A stretch of DNA of 13,887 bases from Planctomycetota bacterium (GTDB lineage: Bacteria > Planctomycetota > Phycisphaerae > UBA1845 > CAIVHJ01), in assembly GCA_022573485.1 (NCBI GenBank), contig JACZTW010000067.1:1-13887 (forward strand), written 5' to 3'. A program made the position numbers and the translations under genes. A model generated the notes under the pieces. The model worked only from the letters and a program-made list of their open reading frames with translations. It searched no databases and was not told where the DNA came from. Shown piece by piece: positions 7,385-13,368 of this stretch; within the stretch, counting starts at the first letter, position 1; the number at the start of each line of letters is the position of its first letter.

Positions 7385-7723
7385 TCAGGCGTCCGGTTCC
7401 AAGGACGTGGTGATTTTGGCGCTGGCGAACTGCTGCACGTAGAGTTCGCCGCGCTCTTTGTGGGTTACGAGCAGGATCGCCTTGCCGCTGCGATGTGCTT
7501 CCAGCATCTTGCGGATGGCCTGCGCGGCGCTGAGGGGCGTCAGCTTGACAATGCGGATCACGACGGTATCCATGGTGTTGAATTCATCGTTGTGGAGCAG
7601 TAATTTGTAAGGCGGCAGCTTGTGGTGCTTGGGTTTAGCCGGTGTGGGTTTGGCGGGGGTCTGTACGGCGGCACCTGTCTCGGTTGCCGATTCTGTGAGT
7701 TTCGGCGGATCCTGATCCGGCAT
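7385..7723 (-). CDS. clpS: ClpS-like ATP-dependent Clp protease adaptor
   Basis: ClpS binds substrates with destabilising N-terminal residues and hands them to the ClpAP protease in the cytoplasm. The 112-residue product has a flexible Ala/Pro/Lys-rich N-terminal arm (1-37) and the ClpS core PPYKLLLHNDEF. Asn45 and Asp46 match the substrate-binding Asn34/Asp35 of the E. coli protein, Met51 matches its Met40 gatekeeper, and His77 in LEAHRSGK matches His66. The E. coli Thr38 position is Asn here, which may shift specificity. The frame could be opened further to a TTG at 7819, but the ATG at 7723 has AGAGGT about seven bases upstream and gives the normal family length. No clpA or clpP lies in the window. 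A promoter with a perfect TATAAT lies about 40 bases upstream. Fairly sure of the family. Confidence 0.88.
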   Translation of the reverse strand: MPDQDPPKLTESATETGAAVQTPAKPTPAKPKHHKLPPYKLLLHNDEFNTMDTVVIRIVKLTPLSAAQAIRKMLEAHRSGKAILLVTHKERGELYVQQFASAKITTSLEPDA

Positions 7724-7759
7724 TTTTTTGACCTCTTGATTTACTTCGTGCTCCGCATC

Positions 7760-7789
7760 ATTATAGATCGCAGGCGACTCATTGTGCAA
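7760..7789 (-). promoter_or_regulatory. Candidate clpS promoter
   Basis: On the minus strand TTGCAC (7784-7789) is followed after 18 bases by a perfect TATAAT (7760-7765). The start of transcription would fall near 7753, leaving a leader of about 30 bases to the ATG at 7723. The -35 region is shared with the divergent promoter of the ACT-domain gene. Confidence 0.5.
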
Positions 7790-7810
7790 GTCGCGTCGCA
7801 GTGGTAAAAT
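7782..7810 (+). promoter_or_regulatory. Candidate promoter of the ACT-domain gene
   Basis: TTGTGC (7782-7787) is followed after 17 bases by TAAAAT (7805-7810, 5 of 6 to consensus). The start point would be near 7817, about 20 bases before the ATG at 7837. The -35 match is only TTG, so confidence is modest. Confidence 0.4.
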
Positions 7811-7836
7811 CGTATCCAAGCGAGGCCCGAATCCCC

Positions 7837-8292
7837 ATGCTCCAGAAACTCCCTCAGTTCTCCGTGTTCATGATCAATAAACCCGGCGTGCTGCAACAAG
7901 TGTGCCAGGAACTGGCCCAGGCCAAAGTGAACATCACCGCTTTGACGATGATGGATTCGATGGAGCACGGCGTCCTCCGCCTGGTGGTGGATGATTCAGC
8001 CAAGACCCGTGATGTGCTCGGCGGGCTGGGCGTGCCGATTTCGGAAACCGACGTGCTGGCAGTCCCCATGCCGAACAATCCCGGCGCCGTCGCGGATATC
8101 TGCACGCGCCTGGCGAACGCGAAGTGCCGGGTAAGCTACGCGTACTGCACCGCAGGGACACGCGGCGGCAAGACCATCGGCATCTTCAAGGTCGCCAATA
8201 TGGCCCGGGCGATCAAGATGCTTTCCGTCGCGCCGCCCAAACGCCGGAAACAAGCCCAGATCCGCCGATCGGGTGCCTCGCGGCGTCGATGA
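7837..8292 (+). CDS. Tandem ACT-domain protein
   Basis: The 151-residue product is two ACT domains with no enzyme attached. The first (about residues 6-62) has the ligand-loop sequence NKPGVLQQV after the first strand, and the second (about 72-130) has NNPGAVADI at the same place. ACT pairs usually bind amino acids and regulate metabolism, often as dimers; stand-alone tandem ACT proteins of this size occur in many bacteria and their ligands are mostly unknown. An unusual basic tail (134-151, many Arg and Lys) follows the second domain and could contact nucleic acid or a partner. The ATG at 7837 is chosen because domain one begins a few residues later; the only purine-rich site, GAGG, is about 11 bases upstream. 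A frame extension to GTG 7801 would run through the candidate promoter and is unlikely. Divergent from clpS; convergent with the sigma factor gene. Confidence 0.85.
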   Translation: MLQKLPQFSVFMINKPGVLQQVCQELAQAKVNITALTMMDSMEHGVLRLVVDDSAKTRDVLGGLGVPISETDVLAVPMPNNPGAVADICTRLANAKCRVSYAYCTAGTRGGKTIGIFKVANMARAIKMLSVAPPKRRKQAQIRRSGASRRR

Positions 8293-8626
8293 CCGACCTT
8301 TTTGGCCTCGCTGGACGATTCTTGCCGGGCCAGCTCCCGCAACAAATGAAGCTATTGATGTTTGAATAGATTGCTAAATCGGCGTGATTGGGAAAATGGG
8401 CGAATCTGTCCTGCATGAGGCCTCGCGCAGGCTAAAGCCAGCGGCTCCTTGTTTCGTTCGCTATTCAAACATCAATGAAATCACAGGCGACCGGCCCTCC
8501 GAGTTCCTCAAGAATTCGATCGGAATCGTGTCGGCAGCCCTGTGAGCCTTGTTCCCGGACTCCTGGGACCATCCGACATCCCGGCCCACAGGAAACCACC
8601 CTGGCTCGCGATCTATTCTCAGACTC
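8293..8626. other. Gene-free stretch between convergent genes
   Basis: This 334-base stretch lies between the stops of the ACT-domain gene and the sigma factor gene. Its first part holds the inverted-repeat element at 8354-8476. The remaining 150 bases (8477-8626) contain no convincing gene, ribosome binding site or terminator. The short frames that enter from both sides end in the two arms of the repeat with the same Leu-Met-Phe-Glu-stop, because the arms are mirror copies. Confidence 0.6.
8354..8476. repeat. Element bounded by perfect 16-bp inverted repeats (MITE/REP-like)
   Basis: ATTGATGTTTGAATAG at 8354-8369 is mirrored exactly by CTATTCAAACATCAAT at 8461-8476. The 91 bases between are GC-rich and hold smaller symmetric parts: CCTGC (8410-8414) with GCAGG (8427-8431) around the palindrome GAGGCCTC (8417-8424), and GGCTAAAGCC (8430-8439). 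The AT-rich arms contrast with the interior and with the neighbouring genes. No target duplication is visible directly outside the arms, and no open frame is inside. It may be a small non-autonomous mobile element, a palindromic repeat, or a transcription-end structure for the two convergent genes. Confidence 0.6.
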
Positions 8627-9454
8627 TCAGGCAACCATCTCGCGGCTGTCCATGTTGGCAGCGAACCGCTGCCGGAGCCGGCCGAGCACATCCTTGTGGA
8701 TCTGGCTGACGCGTGATTCCGACAGATCCAGCACCAGGCCGATCTCCGCCATGGTCAGCTCTTCGTAATAGTACAGAATCAACACCAGCCGCTCTTCGCG
8801 GGTCAGGCCGCGCGTGATGTATTCGGTCAGGAATTCGCGAGACACCTTGGCAGACGGGTCCACTTGCCGCGTATCGCCGGTGTCCCATCCGCGCGTCGAG
8901 GTGCGTCCGCTGTTATCGGACTCTGGTTCCATGGCGCTGAAGTGAACTTCCTTGCCCAATTGGGACAGCCGAGACAAGTGCTCATAACGGGCGAGGGTGA
9001 TTCCCATGCGCGTCGACACTTCGTCGCTGGTTGGCGGGCGCCCCAATTCGGAGTCGAGCAACTCGCGGGCGATCATGCGTTTTTTCTCGAAGGTGCGGAC
9101 GGTCCGAGACTGGGAATCGAGGCTTCGCAGCCAGTCCATCACGGCACCGGTGATGCGCTGCTGGCAGAAGGTCTCGAACTTGGCCTGCCGGGCAGGGTCG
9201 TAGGCTTCGACAGCCTCGATCAGTCCGTCGAATGCGGCGCTGCAGATCTCGTCATAACTGATCTGCGCGGGCAGCCGCCGCGTCAGGCGAGAGGCGTGCG
9301 CGTACACCAGCGGACTCAGAGTCTCCACGATGGTGTTTCGTGTCTCGACGTCTCTGTTCTTGAGATACCGCGTCCAGAGTTTGGCAATCTCGGTTTTGGG
9401 TTGCTTGGCCTTTCCGTTGGCCGCGCGCTTGGTTGGGGCTGTCGTCTTCTTCAT
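8627..9454 (-). CDS. RNA polymerase sigma factor, FliA/WhiG (sigma-28) family
   Basis: The 275-residue product has the three core regions of a group 3 sigma factor. Region 2 (about 23-112) reads LWTRYLKNRD, then LSPLVYAHASRLTRRLP, ISYDEICSAAFDGLIEAVEAYDP, FETFCQQRITGAVMDWLRSLD. Region 3 (about 115-165) includes ELGRPPTSDEVSTRMGI. Region 4 (about 205-265) has LTREERLVLILYYYEELTMAEIG and the recognition helix LSESRVSQIHKDVL. Regions 3 and 4 are joined by an acidic linker of about 40 residues. It should direct RNA polymerase to a small set of promoters. In other bacteria such factors control flagella or sporulation, but no such genes are nearby. The basic N-terminal tail (1-20) is Lys/Ala rich. 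ATG 9454 is supported by AAAGGAG seven bases upstream, in the loop of a small hairpin. No sigma-region residue looks lost. Which of FliA or WhiG it is cannot be decided here. Confidence 0.92.
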   Translation of the reverse strand: MKKTTAPTKRAANGKAKQPKTEIAKLWTRYLKNRDVETRNTIVETLSPLVYAHASRLTRRLPAQISYDEICSAAFDGLIEAVEAYDPARQAKFETFCQQRITGAVMDWLRSLDSQSRTVRTFEKKRMIARELLDSELGRPPTSDEVSTRMGITLARYEHLSRLSQLGKEVHFSAMEPESDNSGRTSTRGWDTGDTRQVDPSAKVSREFLTEYITRGLTREERLVLILYYYEELTMAEIGLVLDLSESRVSQIHKDVLGRLRQRFAANMDSREMVA

Positions 9455-9474
9455 AACAACACTCCTTTGTTGTT
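9455..9474 (-). promoter_or_regulatory. Ribosome binding site in the loop of a hairpin before the sigma factor gene
   Basis: On the minus strand AACAAC (9469-9474) and GTTGTT (9455-9460) are exact complements. They flank the eight bases AAAGGAGT, which hold the ribosome binding site, and the ATG follows immediately. The stem is short and AT-rich, so it may only modulate translation with temperature or protein binding; this is inference. Confidence 0.35.
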
Positions 9475-9609
9475 GGGGCGAAGAGTCTGTTTGACGGCAA
9501 GTTACCTACGGCGTTCTCCAAATAAACAAGTGCGAATCAAGAGGCATTTCAAACGAGACTCTTTCGGAATGGGACACAGTCAGACCTCCTTGTCCGACAA
9601 AGCTAGATG

Positions 9610-9638
9610 TATATAGCTCCAAAAATCGCGAGTGCAAA
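9610..9638 (-). promoter_or_regulatory. Candidate promoter of the sigma factor gene
   Basis: On the minus strand TTTGCA (9633-9638) is followed after 17 bases by TATATA (9610-9615). It lies in the AT-rich 296-base gap between the kinase and sigma factor genes. The leader would be about 150 bases and contains an 8-base inverted repeat (AAGAGTCT 9481-9488 with AGACTCTT 9556-9563). Match to consensus is moderate. Confidence 0.35.
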
Positions 9639-9750
9639 TTCTTTTTTGGATTATTTGATCAGTTTTTCGAAGGCGCATATTCCGAGATTGGGATAACGCT
9701 GGGATTTCACAAGTGTACTGTGATTTTCAGTATTGATAAGCGGGATGCGG

Positions 9751-10986
9751 CTATTGGCCGAGCCACTGCGCGAGATTGATCAATATGGATACAAACGACA
9801 CGAACGCCAGCACGACCACGGCCCAACCCAGGCCTGCGCCATTCTTCTCAGAGTCGTCAATATACAACGCCGGCATCGACAGTGTCTCGCCGCCGACGGC
9901 CAACTCGTGCAACACGTCGTGGTCATACTTGTTGCGGGCGATCAACGGCGGTTCGCCGCGGAGTGCCGCCTCGAGGTCGATGATCAGATCCTTGGCGCTG
10001 GCGTAGCGGTCTTCAGGCTTCTTGGCCATCATGACCTCGATCATTTCACCCACTCCGGCTGAGAGTGACGTGTTGAGGTGATCGGCGGGCACCAATACTT
10101 CCTTCAAATGCTTGTGCATGACCGACGAAGGCGTGTTGCCCTCGAACGGCACTTTCCCGGTCACCATGTGATAGAAGGTCGCGCCCAGCGAGTAAATGTC
10201 CGCCCGAGTGTCGATGTTCACTTCGCCGCGGATCTGTTCGGGACTGATATAGTACGGCGTGCCATACGCTCTGCCGGCCTCCGCCAGAGCGGCTTCCTTG
10301 TCGCTCATTTCGCGGGCCAAGCCCATGTCGGCCAGCTTCACGACATTCTGGTTGGTGATCATGATGTTCTTGGGCTTGACGTCGCGATGCACGAACCCAC
10401 GCCCGTGGGCATGTTCCAGGGCACTCGCGGTCTGTATGACCACCTGGATGGCTTCCTGCTCCTCGTAGGCATGGTTCTTGCGCAGGTCATCCCACACGGT
10501 CCGGCCGTCAATGTATTCCATGACAAAGTAGTGGTAACCCCCCGCTTCGCCGACGTCGATGGCCTGGACAATGTTAATATGGCTCAACTTGGCAGCCGCC
10601 CGACCTTCTTTGCGGAATCGGCTGACGAATTCCTCGTTCTCGCTCATGCGCCGGGGCAAAACTTTCACTGCCACAATTCGATCGAGGCTCAATTGCTTGG
10701 CTTTGTATACCGTCGCCATGGCCCCCTGGCCTAACCGGCCGAGAATCTGAAATCCGGGGATCTGCTGAGCCGGCCGGTAGATCGAGTCGCCGCGCGAGTC
10801 TTCGCTCAGACGGTTGATCTGCGATGGCGTCACGTAGCCCTTCTCGATCAACGTCTTGGCCAGGGCGTTGGACTCACCGTTTTTCTGGAGGAGTTTGGCT
10901 TCTTCCGCGCAGGCAGCCACTTCGTCCGCCGTGGCGAGCTTGCTATCGACCACGACGCGCACCAAGGTGCTGTCGTCCAAGGCCAT
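9751..10986 (-). CDS. Membrane-anchored Hanks-type serine/threonine protein kinase
   Basis: With the ATG at 10986 the product has 411 residues. A helical N-terminal region (about 1-65, ending in LAKTLIEKGYVTPSQINRL) resembles the small helical modules that precede kinases in planctomycetes. The kinase domain (about 79-345) shows the glycine loop LGRLGQGAMATVY, the ATP lysine Lys108 in VAVKVL, the catalytic loop FVHRDVKPKN (Asp202), the metal site as LADMGLAR (Asp220, with Met in place of the usual Phe), and the activation segment YGTPYYISPEQI. A single membrane segment lies at about 387-406, six residues before the end, so the kinase is cytoplasmic and tail-anchored. There is no PASTA or other sensor outside. 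The frame extends to a GTG at 11010, but the ATG has GGAAG eight bases upstream; a strong GGGAGG at about 14 bases before the GTG is too far for ideal use, so the start is uncertain. Targets are unknown. All catalytic residues are present. Confidence 0.92.
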   Translation of the reverse strand: MALDDSTLVRVVVDSKLATADEVAACAEEAKLLQKNGESNALAKTLIEKGYVTPSQINRLSEDSRGDSIYRPAQQIPGFQILGRLGQGAMATVYKAKQLSLDRIVAVKVLPRRMSENEEFVSRFRKEGRAAAKLSHINIVQAIDVGEAGGYHYFVMEYIDGRTVWDDLRKNHAYEEQEAIQVVIQTASALEHAHGRGFVHRDVKPKNIMITNQNVVKLADMGLAREMSDKEAALAEAGRAYGTPYYISPEQIRGEVNIDTRADIYSLGATFYHMVTGKVPFEGNTPSSVMHKHLKEVLVPADHLNTSLSAGVGEMIEVMMAKKPEDRYASAKDLIIDLEAALRGEPPLIARNKYDHDVLHELAVGGETLSMPALYIDDSEKNGAGLGWAVVVLAFVSFVSILINLAQWLGQ

Positions 10987-11184
10987 ACTGATGACTTCCG
11001 CGCGACTCACGCTCTTTTTCAGACCTCCCGGAAGGGGCAGACCGGCGAACCACTGAGATGATACAAGCTCCGCAGTTTACACATCCACACACAAACCATC
11101 AACGCCCGCCGCCCCATTCCAGCGGGAAGATCCCACCACATCGGGCCTTCTTGCCGCCGCTGGGCAAGCGTTTGGCCTGTGAGC

Positions 11185-11201
11185 GGGCCTCTCTCAGGCC
11201 C
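11185..11201. terminator. Short hairpin downstream of the mnmE-like gene
   Basis: GGGCCT (11185-11190) and AGGCCC (11196-11201) form a 6-bp GC stem with a CTCTC loop, 48 bases after the end of the mnmE-like gene. On the minus strand it is not followed by a T-run, so it is at best a weak or factor-assisted terminator. The rest of 11011-11248 holds no gene and no promoter I can defend for the kinase. Confidence 0.25.
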
Positions 11202-11248
11202 ACATACTATGGTACACAAAACTATAGGCTCGAAATCATCTAATTTCT

Positions 11249-12472
11249 CTATGAGCGACACCCCAAGAAAGTCCGGCTCAGGAGCTTCGCGGCCTGCGCG
11301 GGCTGACCCGGCGCAAGTCCAATGAAGTGACCGAGCTTACGCCGATGATCCGCGTCCCAGATACACGGCACGGGCATCCGCGCACCCTGTGGAAACAGAG
11401 CATCCAAAATGACCCGGCGGAGATTCTCTAATCCGTGGCCGTGGAGCGCGGATACCGCTGCCGGCGCAGCCCCGCTTATTTTAGAGACATCTAATTTTGG
11501 CTGATCCGGGCCAACAAGGTCTGACTTGTTGAGCACGACCACCAATTTGCGGCGATCCAGGAGTTCGGTCAGCCACTCTTCGCGGACCTGTGTCGCCGGA
11601 CCAGTAGCATCGAGAACAAGGATCTGCACATCGGCGGAGCGAATGACGGGTTGCGCCAAGCGAATGGCCTGCTCTTCGATTGAATCGGCGTCGGCCCGGA
11701 GACCGGCGGTGTCGGCGAGCACGATCGGGATGCCGTCGATGGCAATCGGGTGATGAACCCAATCGCGCGTGGTGCCGGCCTCTTCGGACTCGATGCTCCA
11801 CGGCTTTTCAAACAAGCGATTGGCCAGTGTGGACTTACCCACGTTGGGAGGGCCCACGATCACGACGCGCGCCCCATCCAGCAAGACCTGCGCCCGATCG
11901 TACGATTCCATCAGCACTTCGAGCCGGTCGACGGCCGGCGAAATCTCCCCTTGCAGGAGCAGCTTCATGGCCTCTTCGATCACGGGAGGCAATTCTGTTA
12001 TCTGCCGGATCAGCCAAAGGGCGATGCGCTTGGTTTGGGCACGCGGCAAGTGTGTCATGACCGCCGCCTCAATGGAAGAGAGATCGGCCCAGGCTGTTTC
12101 CGTCGGCAACGTGGACACCACACGCGCGCCTGCGCTTTGCAGGCTCATCAAAATCCGCTCGACGACGCGGACGCTCCCGTGAGTGGTGATGCAAACGGTT
12201 TGAGCATCGGCCTGCGGATCGTCCGTGACCACGATCACGTCGTCCACGTGTTCCTCACCGTCCATCCAGCGGGCCAGCTTCAATTGGTCGGCAGGCAGGT
12301 CAAGTGTGCGCGTTTGGCTTGGCGTCTTGAGAAATCCGCGTGTCACCGCCAGTGCGCCCGGGCCGGCCACCTGGATCACGGCAACGCCGCCCACCCCACG
12401 CGGGCTGGTCACCGCGGCGACCAATTCCGGCTCGTCTGTAGGTCGTTCAAGATTTAGAATCAAGCGCTCCAT
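11249..12472 (-). CDS. Divergent MnmE/TrmE-like GTPase
   Basis: MnmE, with MnmG, modifies the wobble uridine of certain tRNAs. This 407-residue product has the MnmE order. A short TrmE-N-like domain (about 17-120) opens with VAAVTSPRGVGGVAVIQVAGPGA. A helical part (about 125-200) precedes an inserted G domain: G1 GPPNVGKS (207-214), G2 GTTRD (233-237), G3 DTAG (254-257), G4 NKSD (315-318). The canonical PGEFTxRAFLNGK block that binds folate is absent; the matching place reads TLPTETAWADLSSIEAAV. The C-terminal CxGK motif with the essential Cys is also missing; the chain ends SRTFLGCRS, with a Cys three residues from the end. The ATG at 12472 is chosen because TrmE-like sequence begins just after it; the frame upstream to 12880 is only the shadow of coaX. 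It overlaps coaX by 26 bases and has no clear binding site, so translation is probably coupled. GTP binding is likely; standard MnmE activity is doubtful. Confidence 0.85.
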   Translation of the reverse strand: MERLILNLERPTDEPELVAAVTSPRGVGGVAVIQVAGPGALAVTRGFLKTPSQTRTLDLPADQLKLARWMDGEEHVDDVIVVTDDPQADAQTVCITTHGSVRVVERILMSLQSAGARVVSTLPTETAWADLSSIEAAVMTHLPRAQTKRIALWLIRQITELPPVIEEAMKLLLQGEISPAVDRLEVLMESYDRAQVLLDGARVVIVGPPNVGKSTLANRLFEKPWSIESEEAGTTRDWVHHPIAIDGIPIVLADTAGLRADADSIEEQAIRLAQPVIRSADVQILVLDATGPATQVREEWLTELLDRRKLVVVLNKSDLVGPDQPKLDVSKISGAAPAAVSALHGHGLENLRRVILDALFPQGARMPVPCIWDADHRRKLGHFIGLAPGQPAQAAKLLSRTFLGCRS

Positions 12473-13247
12473 ATGCTTTGAAGTAGGCCAGAGCCACACC
12501 GCGCAGGCACAGATTCGGCACCACCCGGTCGGCGATTTCGAGCGACTCGGCGACGAGCGGCGCGTCGTTGCCCGTGAGAAACAGCGCCGGCCAGTGGCCC
12601 AGAATGTCGGAATAGGATTCGACCAATCGTCTGATGGCGCCGATGCTGCCGTAGAAGATGCCCGAGCGAATCGCTTGCTCTGTGTCTTGACCCAACGGAC
12701 CCGACGGGCGCTCGATGGCGATTTGTGGAAGCAGCGCCGTTCGCTCCGCCAGCACGCCGGCCTGAAGCCCGAAGCCCGGGAAGATCGCGCCGCCAATGAA
12801 GTGACCGCCGTCGTCCACGCAATCAACGGTGATGGCGGTGCCGAGGTCAGCCACAACGCAGGCCCGGCCTTCAGTCGCATACGCCGCGGCGGCGCAGCAC
12901 AGGCGATCCATGCCTACGGATTCCGGCTTCTCGATCTTCGCATCGATCGGAGCGGGCAGTTCATCGCCGACGACCAGCACCTTCTCGCCCGTGACGTCAG
13001 CCGCAACAGTCTCGAGCTGCTCCAGCCGCGCCGGCACGACCGAACAAGCGACGATCCTCTTCGAGGCCCCCAGCTCCTTCCAGTGATCCGTGATCACTTC
13101 CCGGATGGAATCGAATTCCGAGCAGGCCACGGTGGCGGCGGCGCGGATCTCACCGTGATCCCATATCCCGAGCGCGATCGACGTGTTGCCAATGTCGATC
13201 ACCAACAACTGCTCTGCCGGTTTGGTTGGTTGGGCTTTCGCAATCAA
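12447..13247 (-). CDS. coaX: Type III pantothenate kinase
   Basis: CoaX phosphorylates pantothenate, the first step of coenzyme A synthesis, in the cytoplasm. With the TTG at 13247 the product has 266 residues. The ASKHA-fold motifs are in order: the phosphate loop VIDIGNTS (18-22 for DIGNT), the pantothenate-site motif KPESVGMDR (VGMDR 111-115), the second phosphate motif ADLGTAITVD (134-140), and GGAIFPG (152-158). The ribose/hinge motif LFLTGND follows at about 225. Normal CoaX begins only a few residues before the first motif. TTG 13247 has GAGG nine bases upstream; GTG at 13262 is the alternative. A frame open to 13343 runs through a palindromic repeat and is not believed. The gene follows obg on the same strand and overlaps the mnmE-like gene at its end, so the three probably form one transcript. 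Firm family call; start uncertain by a few codons. Confidence 0.92.
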   Translation of the reverse strand: MIAKAQPTKPAEQLLVIDIGNTSIALGIWDHGEIRAAATVACSEFDSIREVITDHWKELGASKRIVACSVVPARLEQLETVAADVTGEKVLVVGDELPAPIDAKIEKPESVGMDRLCCAAAAYATEGRACVVADLGTAITVDCVDDGGHFIGGAIFPGFGLQAGVLAERTALLPQIAIERPSGPLGQDTEQAIRSGIFYGSIGAIRRLVESYSDILGHWPALFLTGNDAPLVAESLEIADRVVPNLCLRGVALAYFKAYGALDSKS

Positions 13248-13281
13248 GAACTGTTGCCTCACAATGCGAGTGATTCGTCGC

Positions 13282-13360
13282 GGGGTGCCACTGGCGGCTC
13301 GTCCGCCAGTGTTGCTGCCGGAGCGTTCGGCACTGGCAGACAAGCTGCCAGTGGCACCCC
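13282..13360. repeat. Double-hairpin palindromic repeat (REP/BIME-like) between obg and coaX
   Basis: The outer arms GGGGTGCCACTGGC (13282-13295) and GCCAGTGGCACCCC (13347-13360) are exact 14-bp complements and extend inward with one G-T pair to about 18 bp. Each arm also belongs to its own hairpin: CACTGGCGG/CCGCCAGTG around CTCGT (13289-13311), and CACTGGCAG/CTGCCAGTG around ACAAG (13331-13353). A smaller GCCG/CGGC pair lies at the centre. So the DNA can fold either as two hairpins or as one long stem. It begins nine bases after the obg stop on the transcribed strand. This is the form of the palindromic repeats (REP pairs) that RAYT transposases mobilise in other bacteria; none is in this window. 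It is the only copy seen here. Confidence 0.7.
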
Positions 13361-13368
13361 CGCACGTG

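Noticed and set aside
6351..7442. Plus-strand open frame of 363 codons opposite the esterase gene
   Set aside because: Antisense to a gene with signal peptide, GxSxG motif and good ribosome binding site; the frame even runs into clpS. A shadow.
7724..7819. N-terminal extension of clpS to a TTG
   Set aside because: It would run through the perfect TATAAT promoter element; the ATG at 7723 has its own ribosome binding site and gives the usual length.
8354..8476. Integron attC site or CRISPR-like repeat
   Set aside because: No GTTRRRY/RYYYAAC core sites, no integrase and no repeated unit with spacers.
8461..8691. Short minus-strand frame of 76 codons ending in the inverted repeat
   Set aside because: It overlaps the end of the sigma factor gene, has no family match, and its end is dictated by the repeat arm.
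9481..9563. 8-base inverted repeat AAGAGTCT/AGACTCTT in the sigma factor leader as a riboswitch
   Set aside because: Arms are short and 67 bases apart, and no known riboswitch consensus was seen.
12473..12880. 136-codon upstream extension of the mnmE-like frame
   Set aside because: The extension overlaps coaX in another frame, is full of Ser, Arg and Trp, and TrmE-like sequence starts only after the ATG at 12472.
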